DNA from: Rudaea sp. 3F27F6
GTDB lineage: Bacteria > Pseudomonadota > Gammaproteobacteria > Xanthomonadales > Rhodanobacteraceae
NCBI RefSeq assembly: GCF_005503555.1
Contig: NZ_SCNG01000003.1
Coordinates: forward strand, 248,001-312,000
Direction of reading: 5' to 3'
Length of the DNA: 64,000 nucleotides
Shown: one piece after another, positions 45,546-55,415 of the stretch
Numbering within the stretch: the stretch's first letter is position 1
Layout of the letters: the number at the start of each line of letters is the position of its first letter
Program-made: the position numbers and the translations under genes
Notes under the pieces: generated by a model
The model's input: the letters and a program-made list of their open reading frames with translations, nothing else
Told to the model about the DNA's origin: nothing
Database searches by the model: none

Positions 45546-45992
45546 ATGTTTCAAGGCGAGACCGCCATCACGTTGGACGACAAAGGTCGATTGGCGCTAC
45601 CTACCGCCTATCGCGACCTCGTCGCGTCTGCGTGCGCGAATCGCCTCGTCTTCACCTACAACCCGTTCGAGCACGGCTGCCTCTGGCTGTTTCCGCAAAG
45701 CGAGTGGGAAAAGGTGCGCGATCAGGTCAATGCGTTGTCGAGCGTCAAGCGCGTACATCGCGATCTGCAGTTGAAACTGGTCGGCGCCGCGGCGCAGGTC
45801 GAGCCGGACGGATCGGCGCGCGTGCTCGTTCCGGCCAGTCAGCGTACGGCGGCCGGGATCGAGAAGCGCGCGATCCTGCTCGGCATGAACACGAAGTTCG
45901 AGCTGTGGAGTGAGCAGGCGCATCTGAACAAGATTCGCCAGACGATCGGCGAGGGCGACCTCAGCGACGAAATGCTGGATTTGAAACTGTGA
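45546..45992 (+). CDS. mraZ: Transcriptional regulator MraZ
   Basis: 148 residues, family length. Two SpoVT/AbrB-like halves: [22 protein letters not shown] and [21 protein letters not shown], each with the DxxGRxxxP-type motif (degenerate SARVLVP in the second). It assembles into a ring and represses its own operon. The ATG at 45546 directly follows the operator repeats; no good SD is visible. The stop overlaps the rsmH start. Confidence 0.97.
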   Translation: MFQGETAITLDDKGRLALPTAYRDLVASACANRLVFTYNPFEHGCLWLFPQSEWEKVRDQVNALSSVKRVHRDLQLKLVGAAAQVEPDGSARVLVPASQRTAAGIEKRAILLGMNTKFELWSEQAHLNKIRQTIGEGDLSDEMLDLKL

Positions 45993-46960
45993 GTGTAACG
46001 ACCGCATGCGCCCCGACGATGAAAGATAACGAAGGCGCAGCGGTGGAGTCGGCCCATCTGCCGGTGATGTTGAACGAAGCGGTGCAGGGATTGCGTGTGC
46101 GCGAAGACGGAACGTACCTCGATGGAACCTTCGGCCGCGGTGGGCACGCGCGCGCTGTGCTGGCGCAGCTCGGCCCCGCGGGCAAGCTGCTGTTGATGGA
46201 TCGCGATCCGGCTGCGGTGGCGCATGCGCGTGGCGAATTCGGCGGTGACGCGCGCGTGGCGATCCGCCATGGCAACTTCGCCGATCTCGCCGGATGGGAC
46301 GCGACCGCGCAGGGACTCGACGGTGTGCTGCTCGATCTCGGCGTGTCCTCGCCGCAGCTCGACGAGGCCGAACGCGGCTTCAGCTTCCGTGCCGATGCGC
46401 CGCTCGACATGCGCATGGACACGAGTTCGGGTATCAGCGCGGCCGACTTTCTCGCGACCGCGGACGAGAGGGAGATTGCAGACGTGTTGTGGCAGTACGG
46501 CGAAGAACGCATGAGTCGGCGCATCGCGCGCGCGATCGTCGCGCGCCGTGCGGACGCGCCGATTGCGCGCACGCTCGAACTCGCCGAACTGATCGAACGC
46601 ACGATCGGCCGGCGCGAGGCCGGCAAGCATCCGGCCACGCGCAGTTTCCAGGCCTTGCGCATTCACGTGAACGGCGAACTCGACGCGGTCGATCGCGGCC
46701 TGCGCGGTGCGGTGGATCGCCTCAAGCCGGGCGGCCGCTTGGCAGTGATCAGTTTCCATTCGCTCGAAGACCGCGCAGTGAAGAATTTCCTGCGCGACGA
46801 ATCGCAGCCGCCGCCGACCCGTCGCGGCCTGCCGCCGCCGCCCTCGACGATGCTGCGGCTGAAGACGATCGGCGGCGCGCAACTGCCGTCCGCGGAAGAA
46901 GTCGCGGCGAATCCGCGCGCACGCAGTGCGGTCCTGCGCGTGGCGGAGAAACTGCCATGA
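45989..46960 (+). CDS. rsmH: 16S rRNA (cytosine-1402 N4) methyltransferase RsmH
   Basis: 323 residues from the GTG that overlaps the mraZ stop; an ATG at 46019 is an alternative start 30 bases in. SAM-binding and family motifs: [100 protein letters not shown]. Together with rsmI (33649) both methyltransferases for C1402 are encoded in this window. Confidence 0.96.
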   Translation: MSVTTACAPTMKDNEGAAVESAHLPVMLNEAVQGLRVREDGTYLDGTFGRGGHARAVLAQLGPAGKLLLMDRDPAAVAHARGEFGGDARVAIRHGNFADLAGWDATAQGLDGVLLDLGVSSPQLDEAERGFSFRADAPLDMRMDTSSGISAADFLATADEREIADVLWQYGEERMSRRIARAIVARRADAPIARTLELAELIERTIGRREAGKHPATRSFQALRIHVNGELDAVDRGLRGAVDRLKPGGRLAVISFHSLEDRAVKNFLRDESQPPPTRRGLPPPPSTMLRLKTIGGAQLPSAEEVAANPRARSAVLRVAEKLP

Positions 46961-47250
46961 AGGGGTTCATGAGCGCCGTGCGCATGGTCGGCTACTTCAT
47001 CATCCTCGTGCTGCTCGCCGGCGTGATCGGCTGCGCCTTCGGCGTCATCTACACGCGCCAGGAAAGCCGCCGCCTGTTCAGCGAGTACAACGAGCTGACC
47101 AAAGAACGCGACCGCCTCAATTACGAATTCGGCCGCCTCGAACTCGAGCGCGCGACGAAGGCGGAAATCAACGGAATCGAGAAGACCGCGCGGACCGACA
47201 TCGGCATGGTGTCGCCGAGCGCGGCCAATACCGTGGTGATCAAACGATGA
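46957..47250 (+). CDS. ftsL: Cell division protein FtsL
   Basis: 97 residues. A single membrane helix ([20 protein letters not shown]) is followed by a short periplasmic coiled coil ([27 protein letters not shown]). It bridges FtsB/FtsQ and the FtsWI synthase. ATGA overlaps on both sides link it to rsmH and ftsI. Confidence 0.93.
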   Translation: MKGFMSAVRMVGYFIILVLLAGVIGCAFGVIYTRQESRRLFSEYNELTKERDRLNYEFGRLELERATKAEINGIEKTARTDIGMVSPSAANTVVIKR

Positions 47251-49187
47251 CCAAGCGCGAACTGTTCCAATTCGATCTGCCGATGCTGCGCGCCCAACGC
47301 GAAGCGCAGCCGGCGGCCACCCCGAAGAGCGCGCCGGCACGCGGCGCCAAGCGCTGGTTCGACTTCGTCGGCGATACGCCGAAGGTCAAGCCGCGCCAGA
47401 CCACGGTCAATCTCAAGCGCCGCCTCTATTCGGTGTTGATGATCCTTGCCCTCGCCGGCACTGCGCTGATCGTGCGCGCGGTCGACCTGCAATGGGTGAG
47501 CAAGGATTTCTATCTCGACCAGGGCGACCAGCGCTACGCGCGCGACATCAAGATCGACGCGCCGCGCGGCACGATCTTCGACCGCAACGGCAATCCGCTC
47601 GCCGTGTCGACGCCGGTCGCCTCGATCTGGGCCGATCCGTCGACACTCAAGGATCACATGGACCGGATCCCGGAGCTGGCCAAGGCGCTCAATCTCGACG
47701 CCAACGCGCTCGCGCAGAAGATCACGCAGAAGGCGGACAAGCAGTTCGTCTATCTCGTGCGTCATCTCAATCCCGACGCCGCCGAAGCGATCGTCAAGCT
47801 CGGCATCCCGGGCGTGGACAAGCAGGCCGAGTTCCGCCGCTTCTATCCGAACGGCGAAGTGACCGCGCATATCCTCGGCAAGACCAACGTCGACGACGTC
47901 GGTTCGGAAGGCCTCGAACTCGCGTTCAACGAATATCTGGCCGGCAAGCCTGGCAGTAAGAGCGTGATCCGCGACCTGCACAACCGCGCGGTCGAGAGTT
48001 ACGACGTCGATCTCGACGTGGCGCCGAAGCCGGGCCGCGATCTGACCCTGTCGATCGACAAGAACATCCAGTACCTCGCCTATCGCGAGCTGATGCAGGC
48101 GATCAAGGACCATCATTCCGCCTACGGCTCGATCGTCGTGCTCGACGTGACCAACGGCGAGGTCGTCGCCATGGTCAACCAGCCTTCGTTCAACCCGAAT
48201 TCGCAGAACGGCGGCAACATCCCGCCGGCCGATCTGCTGAGCCATATGCGCAACCGTGCGGTCACCGACGTGATCGAGCCCGGTTCGACGATGAAGGCGT
48301 TCACCGTCGCCGCGGCGTTCGAGAGCGGCAAGTGGAAGCCGGATTCCAAGGTGGATACGTCGCCCGGCACTTACCAGTTCTACGGCCACACGATCCACGA
48401 CACGGCCAATCACGGCGTGCTCACTGTCGCCGGCGTGATCAAGGAATCGAGCAACATCGGCGCCGCGAAGATCGCCGAGACCTTGCCGCGCGAAATGATG
48501 TACGACGTGTTCCACCGTTTCGGCTTCGGCGAAACCACGGGCTCGGGCTTCACCGGCGAATCGCCGGGCAATCTACCGACGCCGAAGCGTTGGGGGCCGG
48601 TCGAGAAGGCGACGATCTCCTACGGTTACGGTCTCTCGGTGACTCCGCTGCAGCTCGCGCGCGGCTACGCCACGATCGCCAACGGCGGCATCCTGCATGA
48701 GCCCACCTTCGTCAAAGGCGGCGGCGACGCGGGCAAGCGCGTGATCGATCAAAAGATCGCCGACGAGATCATCCCGATGCTGCGTTCCGTGGTCGCCGAA
48801 GGCACCGGGCGCAAGGCGCAGGTGTCGAACTATTTCGCCGGCGGCAAGACCGGTACCTCGCGCATTGCTTCGCGCGGCGGCTACAACAGCATCTACAACT
48901 CGTTGTTCGTCGGCTTCGTGCCGGCGTCCAACCCGCGTCTGGTCTGCGCCATCGTGATCAGCGGATCGAGCGGCGCGACCCTGGCCTCGTACTCGGGCGG
49001 CATGGTCGCCGCGCCGTCGTTCGGCAAGGTCATGGAAGGCGCGCTGCGCACACTCGACATAGCGCCCGACGACGTCAAGAACTGGTACGCCGGCGGCCCC
49101 GGCCCGAATCCGCTCGTCGCGCCGAAAGACATCCTGCCGCCCGATCCGACGGTGCCGGCGGACATGGTGGAAGAGGTGGATCCGTGA
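47247..49187 (+). CDS. ftsI: Septal peptidoglycan transpeptidase FtsI (PBP3)
   Basis: 646 residues. A cytoplasmic tail of about 55 residues is longer than usual. It is followed by one membrane helix (VLMILALAGTALIVRAV), a pedestal domain (APRGTIFDRNGNPLAVSTP) and the class B penicillin-binding domain with active-site Ser347-x-x-Lys350 in EPGSTMKAF, Ser-x-Asn in KESSNIG and Lys-Thr-Gly in GGKTGTSR. It cross-links septal peptidoglycan with FtsW. ATGA overlap with ftsL and GTGA overlap with murE. Confidence 0.96.
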   Translation: MTKRELFQFDLPMLRAQREAQPAATPKSAPARGAKRWFDFVGDTPKVKPRQTTVNLKRRLYSVLMILALAGTALIVRAVDLQWVSKDFYLDQGDQRYARDIKIDAPRGTIFDRNGNPLAVSTPVASIWADPSTLKDHMDRIPELAKALNLDANALAQKITQKADKQFVYLVRHLNPDAAEAIVKLGIPGVDKQAEFRRFYPNGEVTAHILGKTNVDDVGSEGLELAFNEYLAGKPGSKSVIRDLHNRAVESYDVDLDVAPKPGRDLTLSIDKNIQYLAYRELMQAIKDHHSAYGSIVVLDVTNGEVVAMVNQPSFNPNSQNGGNIPPADLLSHMRNRAVTDVIEPGSTMKAFTVAAAFESGKWKPDSKVDTSPGTYQFYGHTIHDTANHGVLTVAGVIKESSNIGAAKIAETLPREMMYDVFHRFGFGETTGSGFTGESPGNLPTPKRWGPVEKATISYGYGLSVTPLQLARGYATIANGGILHEPTFVKGGGDAGKRVIDQKIADEIIPMLRSVVAEGTGRKAQVSNYFAGGKTGTSRIASRGGYNSIYNSLFVGFVPASNPRLVCAIVISGSSGATLASYSGGMVAAPSFGKVMEGALRTLDIAPDDVKNWYAGGPGPNPLVAPKDILPPDPTVPADMVEEVDP

Positions 49188-50722
49188 CCGGAAAGTCGGG
49201 AATCGGGATTGGCGATTCGGGAATCGGTGGGGCGCCGCAGAAGCGTCTTGCCGGCCTGCTCGCTGGACTTGCCGACGGCGCGGCGCTCGATGCTGCGCGG
49301 GATATCGTCGTGCGCGGCTTGACGCTCGACTCTCGCCGCGTGCGCGAGGGCGATGTTTTCTTCGCTCTGCAGGGCGGCGTGAAACACGGCATCGAATTCG
49401 CGCCGGTCGCGATCGAACGCGGCGCGGCCGCGGTCGTGGCGGAAATTCCGGCCGCTGAATCGCCAATCGCGAAGCACGAGTCGCGAATCCCGGAAATCTG
49501 GGTCGACGGTCTGCACGAGCAGGTCGGCGAAATCGCCGCGCGTTTCTTCGACCGTCCGTCCGCGTCGCTGCGCGTTATCGGCGTCACCGGCACCAACGGC
49601 AAGACCTCGATCGTGCAACTGCTTGCTGCCGCGCTGCAGGGCCTCGGCGCACGTGCGGCGACGATCGGTACGCTCGGCGCGGGCTTTCCGGGTGCGATCC
49701 GCGAAGGCGAACGCACCACGCCCGACGCGATCAGCGTGCAGGCGCTGCTTGCCGAATTCCGCGACGCCGGCGCCAGCCACGTCGCGATGGAAGTTTCTTC
49801 GCATGCGGTCGCACAGGGCCGGGTGAACGCGGTGACATTCGACGTCGCCGCGTTCACCAATCTGACTCGCGACCATCTCGATTACCACGGCACGATGGAA
49901 GCCTACGGCGCGGCGAAAGCCAGGCTGTTCGCATGGCCGGGCCTGCGCGCCGCGGTGATCAATATCGACGATGCATTCGGCCGTCGGCTCGTCGCCGACC
50001 TGCCGGCCGGCGTACAGGGCCTGCGCTACGCGGTCGACAACACCGGTGCGGACATCGTTGCGACGGACGTACGCACGAGCGGCGAAGGTCTGCACTTTTA
50101 TCTGCGCACGCCCTGGGGCGAAGGCGAGATCGCGACGAGCCTGCTCGGCCGCTTCAATGTCGCGAATCTGCTTGCGGTCGCGGGCTGCCTCGGTGCGCTC
50201 GGACACAACTTTGCCGAGATCCGCGAAGCGCTGACGCATGCGCAGCCGGTGGTCGGGCGCATGAACCGTCTCGGCGGAGCGAATCAGCCTCTCGTCGTCG
50301 TCGACTATGCGCATACGCCGGACGCGCTCGAACAGGCACTGACCAATTTGCGTGCTCACTGCGCCGGCAATCTGATCTGTGTATTCGGTGCCGGCGGCGA
50401 GCGCGATCAGGGCAAGCGGCCGCAGATGGCCGCGATCGCCGAACGTCTTGCCGATCGCGTCATCGTCACCGACGACAATCCACGCAACGAAGACGGCGAT
50501 GCGATCGTCGCTCAGATCGTTGCGGGCTTTTCCCATCGCGATGCAGTCATCGTGCAGCGCGACCGTGCCGCCGCGATCGCATTTGCGCTGCGCGAGGCGC
50601 GCGCCGGCGACGTCGTGCTGATCGCCGGCAAGGGTCACGAGCCGTACCAAGAGATCGGCGGGATCAAGCACCCCTTCGACGACCTCGCCGTCGCCCGCCG
50701 CACATTGAAGGCACGCGCATGA
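49184..50722 (+). CDS. murE: UDP-MurNAc-tripeptide ligase MurE (meso-diaminopimelate-adding)
   Basis: 512 residues. ATP-binding GVTGTNGKTSIVQLLAAAL, the Mur ligase core NLTRDHLDYHGTMEAYGAAKARLF, and the DAP-specific motif DDNPR (VTDDNPRNED), indicating meso-diaminopimelate as substrate. The GTG start overlaps ftsI. Two segments look foreign: residues 4-16 (KSGIGIGDSGIGG), encoded by a GGGAATCGGGATTGG repeat, and a loop (AAESPIAKHESRIPE) encoded by the same repeat in opposite orientation. Both lie outside catalytic motifs. Confidence 0.96.
   Translation: MTGKSGIGIGDSGIGGAPQKRLAGLLAGLADGAALDAARDIVVRGLTLDSRRVREGDVFFALQGGVKHGIEFAPVAIERGAAAVVAEIPAAESPIAKHESRIPEIWVDGLHEQVGEIAARFFDRPSASLRVIGVTGTNGKTSIVQLLAAALQGLGARAATIGTLGAGFPGAIREGERTTPDAISVQALLAEFRDAGASHVAMEVSSHAVAQGRVNAVTFDVAAFTNLTRDHLDYHGTMEAYGAAKARLFAWPGLRAAVINIDDAFGRRLVADLPAGVQGLRYAVDNTGADIVATDVRTSGEGLHFYLRTPWGEGEIATSLLGRFNVANLLAVAGCLGALGHNFAEIREALTHAQPVVGRMNRLGGANQPLVVVDYAHTPDALEQALTNLRAHCAGNLICVFGAGGERDQGKRPQMAAIAERLADRVIVTDDNPRNEDGDAIVAQIVAGFSHRDAVIVQRDRAAAIAFALREARAGDVVLIAGKGHEPYQEIGGIKHPFDDLAVARRTLKARA
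49193..49231 (+). repeat. GATTCGGGAATCGG repeat translated within murE
   Basis: TCGGGAATCGGGATTGGCGA and its continuation are made of the same words as the lemA-M48 and ddl repeats. The inverted form appears at 49453-49500 (CTGAATCGCCAATCGCG and GTCGCGAATCCCGG). Confidence 0.6.
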
Positions 50723-52089
50723 TCCTGCGCCTCTCCGAAATCGCCCTGTGGACGCGCGGCGGCATGCAGGGCAAGGACCTGATGGTGCGCGGCGTCGCCA
50801 CGGACACGCGCGAGGCCATGCCGGGCGCGCTGTTCGTCGCGCTCAAGGGCGAGAATTTCGACGGCCACGATTTCATCGGCAAGGCCAAGGAGGCCGGCGC
50901 CATCGCCGCGCTCGTGGAGCGTCCGCTTGCGAGCGACCTGCCGCAGGTGATCGTCGCCGATACCTTGCTTGCACTCGGCGATCTTGCCAGCCATGCGCGC
51001 GCGCAGCATCGTGCGCGCGTCGTCGGCATCACCGGCTCCAACGGCAAGACGACGGTGAAGAGCCTCGTCGCCGCGATCCTCTCGCTGCACGGCAAAACCC
51101 ACGTCAACGCGGGCAACTACAACAACGAAATCGGTCTGCCGTTGTCGCTGCTCGCGATGCCCGAGGATACGCAGTACGCCGTCTTCGAAATGGGTGCGGG
51201 CAAGCCGGGCGACATCGACTATCTCGCGTCCATCGCGCGTCCCGAAATCGGCCTCGTCAACAACATCGGTCCCGCGCATCTTGAGCGTATGGGCTCGCTC
51301 GAAGGCATCGCCGAAACCAAGGGTGCGCTTTATGCGGCGCTACCTGCGCACGGCGTCGCCGTGATCAACGCCGACGAAGCGTTCGCGAATTTGTTCACCA
51401 GTCTCAACCGCGCCGAGCGCGTGATCCGTTTCGGCCTCGACAAGCCCGCCGACGTCAGCGCGGAAATCCGCAAGCTCGGCGCCGAATCGCGCTTCGCTCT
51501 ACGCACGCCGAACGGCAGCGTCGAGATCGCGCTGCCGCTCGCCGGCCGGCACAACGTCGCCAATGCGCTGGCCGCGGCGGCAATTGCGCTGGCTCTCGAC
51601 GTGCCACTGGCGACGATCGAGCGCGGCCTCGAGAGTGCGCCGGCGGTTAAGGGTCGTCTCGTGCGCCACGCCATGCCCGGCGGCTGGACTCTGATCGACG
51701 ACAGCTATAACGCGAATCCCGCTTCGACTGCGGCCGCGATCGCCACGCTCGTCGAGGCGCCGGAGGAAGCCTGGCTCGTGCTCGGCGATATGCGCGAACT
51801 CGGTCCGCAGGCGCGCGAACTGCACGCGCAGACCGGCGCGCTGGCGAAGAAAAGCGGCATCGCATGGTTGTACACGGTCGGCGAACTGTCGCGCGCCGCC
51901 GCCGCGGCGTTCGGCGAAGGCGCGCAGCATTTCGCCGACCAGGAATCGCTGACGCGCGCACTCGCCGCGGATGTACGCGCGGGGGTGAACGTGCTGGTCA
52001 AGGGATCGCGCGGCTCGGCGATGGACAAAGTCGTCAAGGCTCTGCTCGACGACAAGGGCGGCAACGGGGGGACGCGTCATGCTGCTTGA
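50719..52089 (+). CDS. murF: UDP-MurNAc-tripeptide:D-Ala-D-Ala ligase MurF
   Basis: 456 residues. It adds D-Ala-D-Ala to complete the pentapeptide. Motifs: [83 protein letters not shown] and [16 protein letters not shown]. The ATGA overlaps murE, and the end overlaps mraY by 11 bases. Confidence 0.97.
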   Translation: MILRLSEIALWTRGGMQGKDLMVRGVATDTREAMPGALFVALKGENFDGHDFIGKAKEAGAIAALVERPLASDLPQVIVADTLLALGDLASHARAQHRARVVGITGSNGKTTVKSLVAAILSLHGKTHVNAGNYNNEIGLPLSLLAMPEDTQYAVFEMGAGKPGDIDYLASIARPEIGLVNNIGPAHLERMGSLEGIAETKGALYAALPAHGVAVINADEAFANLFTSLNRAERVIRFGLDKPADVSAEIRKLGAESRFALRTPNGSVEIALPLAGRHNVANALAAAAIALALDVPLATIERGLESAPAVKGRLVRHAMPGGWTLIDDSYNANPASTAAAIATLVEAPEEAWLVLGDMRELGPQARELHAQTGALAKKSGIAWLYTVGELSRAAAAAFGEGAQHFADQESLTRALAADVRAGVNVLVKGSRGSAMDKVVKALLDDKGGNGGTRHAA

Positions 52090-53161
52090 ACTCGCCGATC
52101 TTCTGCGCGGCAATCTCAACGCGCTGCATCTGTTCCAGTACCTGACCTTCCGCGCGATCATGGCGACGCTGACCGCGCTCGCGTTTTCGCTGCTGGCCGG
52201 TCCGGCGGTGATCCGCAAACTCGCCGAAATCAAGGCGGGGCAGGTCGTGCGCAGCGACGGTCCGCAGACGCATCTGGCCAAGGCCGGCACGCCGACCATG
52301 GGCGGCGCACTGATCCTGCTCGCGGTCGCACTGTCGACCGTGCTGTGGATGGACCTGAGCAACCGCTATGTCTGGATCGTACTCGCCGTGACCCTGGCGT
52401 TCGGTGCGATCGGTTTCTACGACGACTACAAGAAGATCGTGCTGAAGAACAGCGCCGGCCTCGCCGCGCGCTGGAAGTATTTCTGGCAGTCGGTGTTCGC
52501 CCTGCTCGTCGCGATCGCGCTGTACCAGACTGCGCAGACGCCGGCTGAGACCTCGCTCTACGTGCCGCTATTCAAGCAGGTTGTGATTCCGCTCGGCGTG
52601 TTCTTCGTCGCGATCGCCTACTTCATGATCGCCGGCTTCTCCAATGCGGTGAACCTGACCGATGGCCTCGACGGCCTTGCGATCATGCCGAGCGTGCTCG
52701 TCGTCACCGCGCTCGGCGCGTTCGCCTATCTGGCCGGCAACAAGCTGTTCTCCGAGTACCTCGGCATTCCGTCGATTCCGGGTGCGGGCGAACTGGTGAT
52801 TTTCTGTGGTGCGCTGGCCGGCGCGGGTCTCGGCTTCCTCTGGTTCAACGCCTATCCGGCGCAGGTGTTCATGGGCGACGTCGGCGCGCTCGCGATCGGC
52901 GCCGCGCTCGGCACGCTCGCCGTGATCGTGCGCCAGGAGATCGTGCTGCTCGTCATGGGCGGTGTGTTCGTCATGGAAACCGCTTCGGTGATGCTCCAGG
53001 TCGCGAGCTTCAAGCTGACCGGCAAGCGCATCTTCCGCATGGCGCCGATCCATCATCATTTCGAGCTCAAGGGCTGGCCCGAGTCGCGCGTGATCGTCCG
53101 CTTCTGGATCATCAGCGTCGTGCTTGTGCTGATCGGCTTGGCGACATTGAAGGTACGCTGA
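52079..53161 (+). CDS. mraY: Phospho-MurNAc-pentapeptide translocase MraY
   Basis: 360-residue, ten-helix membrane enzyme that forms lipid I on undecaprenyl phosphate. Conserved sites: [27 protein letters not shown] with the Asp pair, [30 protein letters not shown] and the cytoplasmic [17 protein letters not shown]. Full length. Confidence 0.97.
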   Translation: MLLELADLLRGNLNALHLFQYLTFRAIMATLTALAFSLLAGPAVIRKLAEIKAGQVVRSDGPQTHLAKAGTPTMGGALILLAVALSTVLWMDLSNRYVWIVLAVTLAFGAIGFYDDYKKIVLKNSAGLAARWKYFWQSVFALLVAIALYQTAQTPAETSLYVPLFKQVVIPLGVFFVAIAYFMIAGFSNAVNLTDGLDGLAIMPSVLVVTALGAFAYLAGNKLFSEYLGIPSIPGAGELVIFCGALAGAGLGFLWFNAYPAQVFMGDVGALAIGAALGTLAVIVRQEIVLLVMGGVFVMETASVMLQVASFKLTGKRIFRMAPIHHHFELKGWPESRVIVRFWIISVVLVLIGLATLKVR

Positions 53162-53163
53162 TC

Positions 53164-54342
53164 ATGTCCCAAGCCAAACGCATCGACGAAACCCAGGGCA
53201 AATACGACGTTGGCCTGATCGTGCTCGCGGGCGCGCTAGCCGCGTTCGGCCTGACCATGGTCGCTTCGAGTTCGATCGCGATCAGTCCAGGCGGACCGTT
53301 CTATTTCGCGATCCGGCACATGCTTTTCCTCGCGCTCGGCATCGCCGTCGCGATCGTCGTCATGCGTACCGAACTGGAGTGGTTCGAGCGCAACGCGTTC
53401 CTGCTGCTGCTCTTCGCCGTGTTCCTGCTGCTGCTCGTGTTCGTGCCGGGGCTCGGTGTACGCATCAACGGTGCGCGCCGCTGGATCCGACTCGGCATTT
53501 CGAACTTCCAGTCGGTCGAAGCGGTGAAGCTGTTCTTCATCATTTACCTGTCGAGCTATCTGGTACGTCACCAAGAGGCCGTGCAGACCAAACTGTTCGG
53601 CGTGATCAAACCACTAGGCGTCGCCGGCGTGCTCGTGGTGCTGCTGCTGGCGCAACCGGACTTCGGCTCGTCGGCGCTGATCATTGCGGTCACGGTGGGC
53701 ATGATCTGGCTCGGCGGCGCGCGCATGCGCAATCTCGTCTATCTGTCGATTCCGCTGCTGCCGGTGATCGCCTGGGCGGCGATGACCTCGGACTACCGGG
53801 TCAAGCGCCTGACTTCGTTTCTCAATCCCTGGGCCGATCCGTTCAAAGACGGATTCCAGTTGACCCAGGCGCTGATCGCGATCGGGCGCGGCGAATGGCT
53901 CGGCGTCGGCCTCGGCGGTTCGGTGCAGAAGCTCTACTACCTGCCCGAGGCACACACCGACTTTATCCTCGCGGTGATCGGCGAAGAGTTCGGCTTCGTC
54001 GGCATTCTGCTCGTGCTGACCACGTTCGCGCTGCTCGTCGGCCGCGGCCTCATGCTCGGCATGAAGGCGATCGAACTGCGCCAGCGGTTTGCCGGCTATT
54101 GCGCGTTCGGCATCTCGCTCTGCATCGGTTTGCAGGCGCTCGTGTCGATCGGCGTGAACATGGGCGTGCTGCCGACCAAGGGTCTCACCTTGCCGCTGAT
54201 TTCTTCGGGCGGTTCGAGCGTGATGATGACCTGCGTCATGGTCGGCTTCCTCCTGCGCGTCAGTTACGAGGTCAGCCGCGCCGAGCGTGTTCGCGAAGCG
54301 AACCTGATCGAGCCGCGCGACCTGATCGGAGCCACGGCATGA
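53164..54342 (+). CDS. ftsW: Septal peptidoglycan glycosyltransferase FtsW
   Basis: 392-residue SEDS-family polymerase with ten membrane helices. Signatures: GLTMVASSSIAISPGGPFYF, INGARRWIRLG, FQSVEAVKLFFIIYLSSYL, LLAQPDFGSSALI, the FGLGGSVQKLYYLPEAHTDF-type loop (GVGLGGSVQKLYYLPEAHTD) with Glu-Ala-His-Thr-Asp, and ISSGGSSVMMTCVMVGFLL. It works with FtsI, encoded upstream. It begins two bases after mraY. Confidence 0.97.
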   Translation: MSQAKRIDETQGKYDVGLIVLAGALAAFGLTMVASSSIAISPGGPFYFAIRHMLFLALGIAVAIVVMRTELEWFERNAFLLLLFAVFLLLLVFVPGLGVRINGARRWIRLGISNFQSVEAVKLFFIIYLSSYLVRHQEAVQTKLFGVIKPLGVAGVLVVLLLAQPDFGSSALIIAVTVGMIWLGGARMRNLVYLSIPLLPVIAWAAMTSDYRVKRLTSFLNPWADPFKDGFQLTQALIAIGRGEWLGVGLGGSVQKLYYLPEAHTDFILAVIGEEFGFVGILLVLTTFALLVGRGLMLGMKAIELRQRFAGYCAFGISLCIGLQALVSIGVNMGVLPTKGLTLPLISSGGSSVMMTCVMVGFLLRVSYEVSRAERVREANLIEPRDLIGATA

Positions 54343-55415
54343 CTACGGCGAACGCGCCCGTGCTGATCATGGCCGGCGGCACCGGCGGGCACATCTTTCC
54401 CGGCATCGCCGTGGCGAAGGAACTGATGATGCGCACCGTGCCGGTGCTCTGGCTCGGCAGCGAAGGCGGCCTCGAAACGAAGCTCGTGGCGCAGGCCGGC
54501 ATCGGGTTGAAGACGGTCGCGATCTCGGGCGTGCGCGGCAAGGGCTTCGGCGCGCTGCTCGCGGCGCCGTTCAAGATACTGAGCGCCGTCGTCGCGGCGT
54601 GGAAGCTGCTCGGCGAGCTGCGCCCGCGCAGCGTGCTGTCGATGGGCGGTTACGTGGCCGGACCCGGCGGCATCGCTGCATGGCTGCGCGGCGTGCCTCT
54701 CGTCGTGCATGAGCAAAACAGTATCGCCGGGGTGACCAATCGTGTGCTCGCCCTGTTCGCCAAGCGCCGTCTGTGCGGATTCGACGGCGCGCTCAAGCAG
54801 AGCGAATGGGTCGGCAATCCGGTGCGCGCCGATATCGCCGCGCTGCCCGCACCGGCGCAACGTTTCGCCGGCCGCCAAGCACCGGCACGTTTGCTCGTGC
54901 TCGGCGGCAGCCAGGGCGCGCAGGCTCTCAATGCGCGCGTGCCGCAGGCGCTGGCAATGATGGCAGCGGACAGCCGCCCGCAGGTGCGCCATCAGTGTGG
55001 TGCCAAACTTGCCGACGCGGCGCGCGCCGCCTACACGCAGGCCGGGGTCGAAGCGAGCGTCGAACCGTTTATCGACGACATGGCCGCGGCCTACGCCTGG
55101 GCCGACCTCGTCGTCTGCCGTTCCGGCGCGCTGACCGTGGCGGAACTCGCGGCCGTCGGCGTCGGCAGCGTGCTCGTGCCGTTTCCGTACGCGGTCGACG
55201 ACCATCAGACGCACAATGCTCGCAACATGGTCGCGGCCGGCGCGGCGGTGCTGCTGCCGGAATCCGAGGCGAGCGCCGAGCGTATTCGCGCCGAACTCGA
55301 TCGGCTGCTGGCCGATCGCGCGCGCCTCTCCGACATGGCGCAGTCCGCGCGCACGCTGGCCAAGCCGCAAGCGACGGCGCGGATCGCCGATCTCTGTCTG
55401 CAGGTGGCCGCATGA
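54339..55415 (+). CDS. murG: MurG, lipid II-forming GlcNAc transferase
   Basis: 358 residues. It transfers GlcNAc from UDP-GlcNAc to lipid I at the inner membrane face. Motifs: MAGGTGGHIFPGIAVAKEL, LSMGGYVAGPGGIAAWL, VVHEQNSIAGVTNRVL, GGSQGAQALN and the nucleotide-binding CRSGALTVAELAAVGVGSVLVPFPYAVDDHQTHNA, quoted here in parts: SGALTVAEL and PYAVDDHQT. ATGA overlaps at both ends. Confidence 0.97.
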   Translation: MTTANAPVLIMAGGTGGHIFPGIAVAKELMMRTVPVLWLGSEGGLETKLVAQAGIGLKTVAISGVRGKGFGALLAAPFKILSAVVAAWKLLGELRPRSVLSMGGYVAGPGGIAAWLRGVPLVVHEQNSIAGVTNRVLALFAKRRLCGFDGALKQSEWVGNPVRADIAALPAPAQRFAGRQAPARLLVLGGSQGAQALNARVPQALAMMAADSRPQVRHQCGAKLADAARAAYTQAGVEASVEPFIDDMAAAYAWADLVVCRSGALTVAELAAVGVGSVLVPFPYAVDDHQTHNARNMVAAGAAVLLPESEASAERIRAELDRLLADRARLSDMAQSARTLAKPQATARIADLCLQVAA

